The notes under the pieces are model-generated. The model was not told the DNA's origin. It worked only from the letters and a program-made list of their open reading frames with translations, and did not search any database. The translations under genes were made by a program, and so were the position numbers. From NCBI GenBank assembly GCA_030066245.1, contig JASJBY010000284.1, positions 1-6,073 of the forward strand: a stretch of 6,073 bases of DNA, written 5' to 3'. This DNA is from Gammaproteobacteria bacterium (GTDB lineage: Bacteria > Pseudomonadota > Gammaproteobacteria > JAABTG01). This document shows positions 1 to 5,399 of this stretch, in pieces (position 1 is the first letter of the stretch; the number at the start of each line of letters is the position of its first letter).

Positions 1-976
1 CTTCGACCCAAGGTACGGCGCGGTCGGTATCGATGGGTCCCCAGCAGGGTTCGCCGGCCAGCCGGGCGATGTGCTCGGCGATTCCTCGCTCCGCGCGGTA
101 CAGCGGGGCGAGGAACAGGGCTGGCTTGTCCTCGATGGGCTCGGCCACCAGGTTCTCCAGGGCAAGCTCGGCCTCTACGGCCTTCTCGATGACCGAGCCG
201 GGGATCTCCAACAGCTTTGCGGCCGATTCGAGGAGATTGTCCCGGTAGGCGGCACAGTGACCGTCCCCGGCAATCTCCTGCAGCACATGCCGCACGCCCG
301 CCTGGGCACGGATGAGTGCATCACGGGGTATGCTCAGCCGCTGGGCGATGGCGTCCGCGGTCTTGAACCCGATGCCGTGGATATCGAGGGCCAGTCGGTA
401 CGGGTTCTCCTGCACCCGCGCGACCGCCTGGTCGCCATAGGTCTTGTAGATGCGCACTGCCCGCGCGGTACCGACACCATGGGACTGCAGAAACACCATG
501 ATCTCTCTTACGACCTTCTGCTCTGCCCAGGCGTTGGTCACCCGCTCCTTGCGCTTCGGTCCGATGCCTTCCAACGCCAGCAGTCGCTCCGGCTCCTTCT
601 CGATGACGTCGAAGACCTGCTCCCCGAAGGCCCTTACCAGCTTGCGGGCGAAATGCGGGCCGATGCCCTTGACCATGCCTGAGCCAAGGTACTTCTCAAT
701 GCCTTCGAGCGTTGTGGGTGGGACGACTCGCAGGCGCTGGGTCTTGAATTGAAGCCCGTGCTGGCGGTCGTTGGTCCATGCGCCGGCGCACTCGACGTAT
801 TCGCCGGGCCTGATGGTGGCTGCTGAGCCGATGACAGTCACCAACTCGCGCTGGCCCCGCACCTTGACCCGCAGCACGCAGAAGCCGCTCTCGGGGCTGT
901 GGAAGGTCACGCGCTCCACCGACCCTTGCAGGTACTCGGGTGCGGCTCCCGCCGGTCGGGGATGTTGAGGGACCAT
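1..976 (-). CDS. recD2: RecD2-like SF1B DNA helicase, N-terminal part (runs off left edge)
   Basis: The reverse strand is open from an ATG at 976 to the window edge, giving 325 codons without a stop. The protein resembles the N-terminal half of RecD2/RecD-TraA family 5'-3' helicases, which act in DNA repair outside the RecBCD complex. Visible parts are an OB-like region (about residues 15-85, starting YLQGSVERVTFHSPESGF) and three helix-hairpin-helix stretches: GMVKGIGPHFARKL (about 100-113), LALEGIGPKRKERV (about 133-146) and LDIHGIGFKTADAIA (about 197-211). These HhH motifs are the usual DNA-binding module ahead of the motor. Walker A and the other helicase motifs should lie beyond the window, so activity cannot be judged. 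An in-frame TAG three codons upstream and a weak GAGG support the ATG start. The gene has no same-strand partner nearby; the MOSC gene ends 346 bases upstream. The family call is strong; the symbol is by homology recall. Confidence 0.93.
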   Translation of the reverse strand, partial: MVPQHPRPAGAAPEYLQGSVERVTFHSPESGFCVLRVKVRGQRELVTVIGSAATIRPGEYVECAGAWTNDRQHGLQFKTQRLRVVPPTTLEGIEKYLGSGMVKGIGPHFARKLVRAFGEQVFDVIEKEPERLLALEGIGPKRKERVTNAWAEQKVVREIMVFLQSHGVGTARAVRIYKTYGDQAVARVQENPYRLALDIHGIGFKTADAIAQRLSIPRDALIRAQAGVRHVLQEIAGDGHCAAYRDNLLESAAKLLEIPGSVIEKAVEAELALENLVAEPIEDKPALFLAPLYRAERGIAEHIARLAGEPCWGPIDTDRAVPWVE

Positions 977-991
977 CCGCCTCTACGTCCC

Positions 992-1026
992 TAGTGCGAA
1001 CATACCAGGCAGCCTGTTTCAGCGAA
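992..1026 (-). promoter_or_regulatory. Possible recD2 promoter
   Basis: On the reverse strand, TATGTT (999-1004) is preceded by TGg, giving an extended -10 box. TTCGCT (1021-1026) lies 16 bases further upstream as a poor -35 box. Transcription would start near 992, leaving a leader of about 16 bases before the recD2 ATG at 976. This is a match by eye only; such matches are common by chance. Confidence 0.22.
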
Positions 1027-1066
1027 CGGTAACGCGTCAGCCCATGACTCCCGTCGTTTGCAGATA

Positions 1067-1084
1067 ATCGGGGCCGACCCCGAT
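1067..1084. repeat. Perfect 7-bp hairpin
   Basis: ATCGGGG (1067-1073) pairs with CCCCGAT (1078-1084) around the 4-base loop CCGA. No T tract follows on either strand, so it does not look like a standard intrinsic terminator. It lies about 90 bases upstream of the recD2 start and could be an operator or remnant structure. Confidence 0.5.
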
Positions 1085-1138
1085 GCTTGCAGGCCGGGCG
1101 CTCGATATTCGCGAGCCGCTACAGCTAGCCTACTGCTG

Positions 1139-1190
1139 CGGTCTTGAAACTGACAATCGGGGACACAGCAAGCCTTCGGAATCAAGACCG
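1139..1190. repeat. Perfect 9-bp inverted repeat with 34-base spacer
   Basis: CGGTCTTGA (1139-1147) is the exact reverse complement of TCAAGACCG (1182-1190). The spacer includes AATCGGGGACA, a string of the kind found near some REP/IS-type elements; that comparison is from memory. It may be the ends of a tiny repeat element or a long-stem RNA structure. Confidence 0.5.
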
Positions 1191-1322
1191 GGAAGGGGTC
1201 GATCCGTTGCCAGCGCCAATGAAGGCATTCATCATTTAGGTCGCAGCATGAACCGCGCGCAGCGCATCTACCGCCTGTCTGGCCTGCCCAAAAGTCCGCG
1301 TAGTAGGCTGGGCCGCTCAGTG

Positions 1323-1832
1323 TCAAGCGCCGTCACCGTCGATGATCTGCAAAGGCTCTCCTGTCTGCAACAGCCCGCTGCCAAGGATCTGCAGGCAAAC
1401 GCCGCTGTGTTTGCCCAGCGCGTGAGCGACACCTTTGCCTTGAATCTTGTCGAGGTAGCCGCAGGACGGACGGGGTTTGTGGTAACGAAATACCGCGCCG
1501 CCGATGCGAAATGTCCTTCCTTCCAGCGCCTTGGTTCGGATGCCGTCGATGACGAGGTTGCGCCGGTGGCTGCCATGGATCAGGTCCGGTCCGCCGCGGC
1601 GGCTGGCAAGTTCAAGGTCGTGGCGACTGATCAGGGTCACCTGGCAGGCCTCAACCGCCTTCCAGAAACCGGTGTTCTCACAATAACGATCGCCCTTCAG
1701 ACCAGCGCCTGCCATCGCCTCAATGGCATCAACGGCGACCATCGGCTGGCCGGCGGCGGTGGCGATGTAGATGGCCTGTAGGCGTGCGCCCAACGCACGG
1801 TGCCGTTCGAAGAAGGGCCATTGGAATGTCAC
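1323..1832 (-). CDS. Small single-domain MOSC protein
   Basis: A 169-residue protein consisting almost entirely of a MOSC domain. MOSC proteins bind sulfur through a conserved cysteine and act in molybdenum-cofactor sulfuration or detoxification of N-hydroxylated compounds; the substrate here is unknown. Diagnostic parts in order are the opening strand LQAIYIATAAGQPM (18-31), the GxGLKGDRY motif (42-50), HRRNLVIDG (89-97), LEGRTFRIG (103-111), the Cys-bearing loop RPSCGYLDKI (121-130, Cys124), GKHSG (140-144) and the closing LQTGEPL (155-161). Length fits the short stand-alone class. The longest start is GTG at 1832, but family homology begins near residue 18. TTG at residue 14 is an alternative start, and the first dozen residues may not be native. 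The gene starts 37 bases after the stop of the broken selO on the same strand, so it may once have been co-transcribed with it. No frameshift or missing motif is seen. Confidence 0.88.
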   Translation of the reverse strand: MTFQWPFFERHRALGARLQAIYIATAAGQPMVAVDAIEAMAGAGLKGDRYCENTGFWKAVEACQVTLISRHDLELASRRGGPDLIHGSHRRNLVIDGIRTKALEGRTFRIGGAVFRYHKPRPSCGYLDKIQGKGVAHALGKHSGVCLQILGSGLLQTGEPLQIIDGDGA

Positions 1833-1869
1833 GACCGGCGGGGCCTTTTACTGGAGCCGCTGTTCCTCC

Positions 1870-2616
1870 TCATGACGAATAACTCACCGCAACCTGGCCG
1901 GCCCAAGCGGGCGGGTGTTCGTCGAACGGGGTCTGTAGCAGTGGCAGGATGGCCTGGGCGAAACAGCTCAGGTTGAACCGGCCGATTTGCGGCTGGTTGT
2001 CGTTGGCGTAGTGACAACGATGATCGGAATGGTTGCAGAGGTGGCCGGGGTGGAAACCCTTCATGAAGCCGAACTGGCCGTCGTCCAGGGTTGGCCCCAG
2101 CACCGACAGGTCGTCGCTGCCTACCATACACAGGGTGCGGGTGGTGGGGATGCCGCGGGCGTGCCTGGCCTGGCTGCACAGGTGCTCGGTCAGGGTGGAG
2201 CGCAGCACCGAGCAGCCCACGCCGTCGCGGGAGCAGGGGTGAGGCCGCTCCCCTTGAGCTGAATCTCCAAGCGGCCGTGCTCCGGATGGTTCGCCTCTCC
2301 AATCAGCATGGCGCGGCCGTCCCCAAGTTGAGGCACGTAGTGGCCGAATTGATGCACCGGATACAGCATCGCCAGCGGTTCGGCGCTGGCCAGCGTCTGT
2401 CGCCCGGACAACAGTTCGGCAAACGGCGGGTGCTTGGCGATCTCCGGGTCCAGCCTCAGCGAGGCCGCACACTGCGCGTTGAAATGGTTCAGCCGCGGAG
2501 TGCTTTCGAAGGGCGTGGGCGCAACGCGCGAACAAGAGGCCTCCAGCAAGGCTGGCAAGGGAATTGCAAGACGGCAACTGAAGCAACTGACCAAACCTCT
2601 TGTTCTTTGGGCTCAC
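1870..2616 (-). pseudogene. selO: Broken selO/ydiU (protein AMPylase, UPF0061) remnant
   Basis: SelO is a pseudokinase-fold enzyme that transfers AMP to protein hydroxyl residues and is normally about 480-520 residues long. Pieces of it lie in two reverse-strand frames. The N-terminus (FGQLLQLPSCNSLASL) reads from a GTG at 2616. Near 2530 the frame changes and the protein continues as SRVAPTPFESTPRLNHF, then LYPVHQFGHYVPQLGDGRA and LEIQLKGSGLTP. At the G run 2236-2239 one base appears missing and reading returns to the first frame with CSRDGVGCSVLRSTLTEHL and IPTTRTLCMVGSD. At about 2110-2116 the protein jumps directly to LSVLGPTLDDGQFGFM and CNHSDH...NQPQIGRFNLSC. This skips roughly 100 or more residues, including most of the region ending in the HGVMNTDN-type active-site motif. 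It stops at 1870 without the C-terminal part. Two frameshifts, an internal deletion and a lost C-terminus make function very unlikely. Single-base frameshifts could be sequencing errors; the deletion is harder to explain that way. Confidence 0.88.
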
Positions 2617-3332
2617 CGAACGGCATTAAAGTTGTGAGTATCCCGGAATCCGTCCGAAGCTTCTACCACACGTCATAGAGTTATTGAACACAGCAGTCGC
2701 GAGTACTATGTGCGGCACGGCGAAACGGGGCCCTCGCCCGGCTTCGCCGTCTGGCTATTCCGCGCAGTCCTCATTTCGCAGTGCTGGAGTTCGCCACCCA
2801 GCAGGCGGCGCGACCCCCCGACGTATTGAGTGGCTGAGCTTCTGATTGTGATCGGGCTGCTCGCCTCTTCGTCCTCACCTATCGCTCCACTGCAACCGAC
2901 CCATTCAGGGACGGCGACGGGGCGGTGTTCTTCTTCAATCCGCTGCTAATGGCAATCCCCAGTTCCTAACCTACAGGGGCTATCCAGAGTTCGCGGGTCG
3001 GCTTCCTAGAGTAGAACGCTCAGTTAGTTGGCCCGCACGACGGGCAGGAATTCGCCGACTCCGACCGTAGCGGTCGCGGGGCTGCATGATCGGGTGCGCC
3101 GCCTTTGAGACACTTGTCACCGTGGTTGCTCTACGGCGATTGTGCAAGGCAGCAGACCACCAAGAAGAGCCAGTCTTCAATACCGGCAGAACACCCGGCG
3201 AAATGAAAGCGGCCCGTCAGGGTTGGAGAGGAACCGGGCAGCGCTAGTACCCTCAGCCGCCATTCGAGCTTCGGCACCTGTACGTCCGCTACTTGGTCAC
3301 CGAGCGGTAATAGCGATGACTGCGCGACAGGT
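2617..3332. other. Gene-free region, about 700 bases
   Basis: No reading frame here resembles a known protein on either strand and stops are frequent in all frames. Short readings such as HFAVLEFATQQAARPP (plus strand, about 2770-2815) and FRDGDGAVFFFNPLLM (about 2910-2955) look protein-like but are too short and interrupted to assign; they may be remnants. Two small hairpins are visible: GCCCG/CGGGC (3031-3045) and CGACCG/CGGTCG (3062-3076). TTGAAC followed after 17 bases by TATGTG near 2684-2712 is a poor promoter-like match with no gene behind it. It sits between two gene remnants, as expected for eroded DNA. Confidence 0.55.
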
Positions 3333-3650
3333 TTATTTTGGAAGAACCACCGCGATCTCTACCCATGCCAAAGCACGGCGGGATGGAAGGTGAATGTAAT
3401 TTGACGTTGTCACTGCCCCTTTTCCGTTGCCCGCTCCAGCTTGCGCGACCGCTATGCGCATTAATGCACAATGGCGGGAAACAGCATCTTCAATCTCCTT
3501 TGCCGTTGCCAAGGCTTTCGGCACGTTCCCCGCTTCGGCCAGAGCGGTTGCTATTTCTCCCAATGCCGGTTCCCGGTTATGAACATCAACGTCTATTTTC
3601 TTCGCCATTGCTAAGACGTGAATCAAGGTGTGTCGCGCCTGTTTTGGTTA
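3333..3650 (-). pseudogene. Orphan fragment of an Ala/Glu-rich helical-repeat protein
   Basis: The reverse-strand frame between a TAA at 3648-3650 and the stop at 3333 encodes tandem units of about 33 residues. The first runs LAMAKKI...ALGEIATALAEAGN, the second ALATAKEIEDAVSRHCALMRIAVAQAGAGN, and a weaker, cut-short third runs AVTTSNYIHLPSRRALAWVEIAVVLPK. The pattern matches large bacterial helical-repeat proteins (TPR/PPR-like ALAEIAxALAEAG units) that usually carry many copies, often beside signalling domains. Here there are only two to three copies, with no signal peptide or partner domain and no convincing start; TTG at 3626 is the only early candidate. The upstream side ends next to the insertion sequence, and I do not find the missing part on the other side of the IS. 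I regard it as an internal fragment of a lost gene. A tiny expressed repeat protein is possible but less likely. Confidence 0.6.
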
Positions 3651-3659
3651 AAATTCTGC

Positions 3660-4750
3660 TGTGGTTGAGTCACGGAAGAATGCGATGTAGAGGTTCAGTC
3701 GACATGGAAAATACTGCCCGGCTCCTCAAGGGGAGTCAGCGGCGGAGATTCATGGCTGATGTGGTCCGTGCGCTGGGGCGAGGTGGCCAGCGGTTCGCGG
3801 AGAAGCACCTCGGATGGAATCGCAAGACCATTCGCAAAGGTATCGAGGAGCGCGAGAGCGGGCAACCCATCGACGACCGCTTCCACGAGCGGGGGCGCAA
3901 GAAGGCCGAAGCGCACCTGCCCTGTGTTCGCACGCTACGGAGCACGCTCAACGAGTTAGGCTATCGGCTTGGCAAGGTCAGGAAGTGTAGACCGCAGAAG
4001 AAGATCCCGGATACCGATGCGATCTTTGAGGAGGTTCACGGCGTCAATGAGGCGGCCGCTCAGGAGGACGGAGTCATGCAGATATCACTCGATACAAAGG
4101 CTACGGTGAAGGTCGGACCGTTCTCGCGCGGGGGCTACAGCCCGCAAGGGGAGAAGGCCAGCGATCATGATTTCCAGCCAGAGACCTCGATCACCCCGTT
4201 CGGCGTCCTGCTCCCTCAAATTGGGGAGAGCCATCTATGGTTCACGGAAGGGAAAGTGACGGCGGACTTCATGGTCGACCGCATCGAGGGGATGGTGCCG
4301 CGTTGGAAGCAGCGTTTTCGTCTGCGTATTTTGGTGATTAACGCCGACAACGGGACGGAGAGCGACGGGCATCGCACGCAGTGGCTGAAGCGCCTGGTCG
4401 AGCTCACAGATACCCATCAGCTAACCATCCAGCTGGCCTATTACCCGCCCTACCACAGCAAATTCAACCCGGTGGAGCGGCTTTGGGGAGTGTTGGAGAA
4501 CCACTGCGTAGCGAGATTATCGACAGCACGCATAAGGCCCTTGGCCTGGCGCGGAGCATGGCCTACAGAGGCATCAAACCCACTCTCTGCAAAGTCGTTA
4601 AGGTCTATCGGTCAGGCGTATCGGTGGCGAAACTGGCGATGCGGGAAATCGAGAAACGGTCGCAGCGTAAGCCCGGTCTGGAGTTCTGGTTTTTCAAGAA
4701 CGTCCCACAGGCTCAATTGGGATAATTCATCTTTTCCGCAGCCCTTAGGA
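3660..4750 (+). mobile_element. Degenerate ISAzo13-family insertion sequence (ends approximate)
   Basis: The element is defined by its transposase (3704-4725). Its ends are not certain. A candidate terminal inverted repeat pairs the region around CACGGAAGAATG (3671-3682) with the reverse complement of ATCTTTTCCGCAG (4729-4741), both containing CGGAA followed by GATG/GAATG. The match is imperfect and I could not identify a target-site duplication. The left side abuts the remnant of a repeat protein gene, suggesting the IS entered or helped erode that gene. The transposase is damaged, so the copy is probably immobile unless helped in trans. Confidence 0.6.
3704..4725 (+). pseudogene. ISAzo13-family transposase, internally deleted and frameshifted
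   Basis: A DDE-type transposase of the ISAzo13 (Rhodopirellula transposase) group, which cuts and joins IS ends. The N-terminal helix-turn-helix region reads LLKGSQRRRFMADVVRALG and HLGWNRKTIRKGIEE (about 7-49). The catalytic core has Asp130 (QISLDTKATV), Asp215 (LVINADNG) and Glu258 (NPVERLWG), plus YYPPYHSKFNP just before the Glu. Two defects are apparent. First, HERGRKKAEAHLP joins directly to RTLRSTLNELGYRLGKV near residue 73. As I recall the family, about 60-70 residues normally separate these. Second, after VLENH at about 4506 one base is missing. The C-terminus continues in the next frame as RSEIIDSTHKALGLARSMAY to FWFFKNVPQAQLG and a TAA at 4725. Repaired length would be about 340 residues against about 400 in the family. 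ATG 3704 has AGAGG 10 bases upstream; ATG 3680 in frame is an alternative start. No slippery motif suggests programmed frameshifting. Confidence 0.87.
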
Positions 4751-4791
4751 GCTTGATCGATATTGCGTTGCCAACTTTCAAGAGTGCGTAG

Positions 4792-4811
4792 GTCGGCTAC
4801 CCGTTGCCGAC
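4792..4811. repeat. 6-bp hairpin downstream of the IS
   Basis: GTCGGC (4792-4797) pairs with GCCGAC (4806-4811) across an 8-base loop. There is no T run after it. It is short enough to be chance in GC-rich DNA but lies only 27 bases before a stronger hairpin. Confidence 0.35.
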
Positions 4812-4837
4812 ATTTCTGGGTTTCGGCAGCAGCATGA

Positions 4838-4859
4838 GGGCGGCAACGGCTTGCCGCCC
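4838..4859. repeat. Perfect 9-bp hairpin with 4-base loop
   Basis: GGGCGGCAA (4838-4846) pairs exactly with TTGCCGCCC (4851-4859) around the loop CGGC. It lies 113 bases downstream of the transposase stop. Stem strength fits a terminator or REP-like unit, but no T tract follows on either strand, so a standard intrinsic terminator is not supported. Confidence 0.6.
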
Positions 4860-5086
4860 GACGGCTATTTGGAAAGTTTATTTCCGACAGCGTCTTTATG
4901 ATCCGAACGGCCGCTCCCGTGCGTTTCGCCGTCATTCGTGCGGAGTTATAATTCCGCGAGTCTGGGACTGACGGCGGCTAACGGCTAGATGACTGGGCAC
5001 AAATTCGAGCACGGGCAGGTCAGCCCCTAAGTAGGAGCCCGGGCGGGGCGTTGGCGCAGCGGCGTATATGGCGGGCGGCGCATGGA

Positions 5087-5111
5087 AAGCGGAAGTCCGT
5101 CATTTCCGCTT
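5087..5111. repeat. Hairpin 1 of the array, 8 bp
   Basis: AAGCGGAA (5087-5094) pairs perfectly with TTCCGCTT (5104-5111) across a 9-base loop. It abuts the next hairpin with no base between. Confidence 0.6.
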
Positions 5112-5136
5112 CTCGCCAGGTCAGGGGAGAGGCGAG
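5112..5136. repeat. Hairpin 2 of the array, 6 bp
   Basis: CTCGCC (5112-5117) pairs with GGCGAG (5131-5136) across a purine-rich 13-base loop containing AGGGGAGA. It is the weakest of the five and shares its last base with the alternative junction stem. Confidence 0.45.
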
Positions 5137-5139
5137 TCC

Positions 5140-5166
5140 GAACGGCCATCCGGCGAATGGCCGTTC
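5140..5166. repeat. Hairpin 3 of the array, perfect 10 bp
   Basis: GAACGGCCAT (5140-5149) pairs exactly with ATGGCCGTTC (5157-5166) around the 7-base loop CCGGCGA. This is the longest uninterrupted stem in the window. Confidence 0.7.
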
Positions 5167-5175
5167 CGCCGAGCG

Positions 5176-5197
5176 GGCACGCCACGGATGGCGTGCC
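5176..5197. repeat. Hairpin 4 of the array, perfect 9 bp with tetraloop
   Basis: GGCACGCCA (5176-5184) pairs exactly with TGGCGTGCC (5189-5197) around CGGA. On the reverse strand the loop reads TCCG, a UNCG-type tetraloop in RNA terms, which would be stable if that strand were transcribed. Confidence 0.7.
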
Positions 5198-5209
5198 TCG
5201 GACCTGCCA

Positions 5210-5229
5210 GCGGTGCAGGAATGCACCGC
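5210..5229. repeat. Hairpin 5 of the array, perfect 8 bp with GGAA loop
   Basis: GCGGTGCA (5210-5217) pairs exactly with TGCACCGC (5222-5229) around GGAA. GGAA is a GNRA-class tetraloop if the plus strand is transcribed. No T run follows. Confidence 0.7.
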
Positions 5230-5399
5230 GACGCAAGGCCTGGCGAGATCTAGCGGAGCTAACGCCCCTCTCGCGCTCGGGTGTAGCGTTTTACCGAGCA
5301 GCTATGTAGCGCCTGATTCAGTTGCTTTTCGGGACGGGGTTGCAGACCATGGGCAGAGAGTGTGCGGTTGCCAGCCTTTGATGACACTTGGGATTTTCC

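Larger units (their letters stand above)
977..1322. other. Gene-free spacer between recD2 and the MOSC gene
   Basis: These 346 bases hold no gene I recognise. A reverse-strand reading frame spans most of it but begins with TTG, is rich in Cys and Arg, and resembles no family I know, so I do not call it. The spacer contains a short perfect hairpin (1067-1084) and a longer-range inverted repeat (1139-1190). The octamer AATCGGGG occurs in both (1066-1073 and 1155-1162). Upstream signals for recD2 and any terminator of the MOSC gene must lie here, but I see no hairpin followed by a T run on the reverse strand. Confidence 0.6.
5035..5278. repeat. 244-bp palindromic element with imperfect terminal inverted repeats and nested hairpins
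   Basis: Bases 5035-5060 can pair with 5253-5278: 22 of 26 positions pair (two of them G-T), including a perfect 8-bp core GGGGCGTT (5045-5052) with AACGCCCC (5261-5268). Inside lie five consecutive hairpins: 5087-5111 (8 bp), 5112-5136 (6 bp), 5140-5166 (10 bp), 5176-5197 (9 bp, 4-base loop) and 5210-5229 (8 bp, GGAA loop). A short stem, GTCC (5136-5139) with GGAC (5200-5203), could close two of them into a three-way junction. The layout fits a MITE or compound REP-like palindrome, or a multibranched RNA. It ends about 120 bases upstream of egtB. No transposase is encoded and no flanking target duplication is evident. The pairing is seen directly; the biological class is inference. Confidence 0.65.
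4726..5399. other. Gene-free region between the IS and egtB
   Basis: No protein-coding gene is recognisable in these 674 bases; open frames on both strands are low-complexity Arg/Ala/Gly readings of palindromic DNA. The stretch holds two hairpins near the IS end (4792-4811 and 4838-4859) and a structured element (5035-5278). Its last 120 bases must carry the leader and probably the promoter of egtB, but I cannot pick out a convincing -35/-10 pair there. Confidence 0.6.

Noticed and set aside
71..968. Plus-strand reading frames across the recD2 region, including one of 203 residues
   Set aside because: They are shadows of the reverse-strand helicase frame, which has clear HhH motifs and is open through the whole stretch.
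991..1326. Reverse-strand 111-residue reading frame between recD2 and the MOSC gene
   Set aside because: TTG start overlapping the MOSC stop, odd Cys/Arg-rich composition, no family resemblance, and it runs through the inverted repeats.
3338..3703. Long plus-strand extension ahead of the transposase start
   Set aside because: The residues before MENTARLLKGS do not resemble the transposase family and overlap the repeat-protein fragment on the other strand; the frame is just open by chance.
4500..4515. Programmed -1 frameshifting in the transposase
   Set aside because: No slippery heptamer such as A6G is present at the shift, and the family normally uses one frame; a simple base loss fits better.
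4838..4859. Intrinsic terminator for the transposase
   Set aside because: The stem is strong but no T run follows on either strand, and it is 113 bases past the stop.
4972..5056. Possible integron attC site (GGCTAAC ... GGGGCGTTGGC), with a second GCTAAC at 5258-5263
   Set aside because: The core sites do not fit RYYYAAC/GTTRRRY well, the second site has no matching partner at a proper distance, and the enclosed 200 bases hold palindromes rather than a cassette gene. No integrase is in view.
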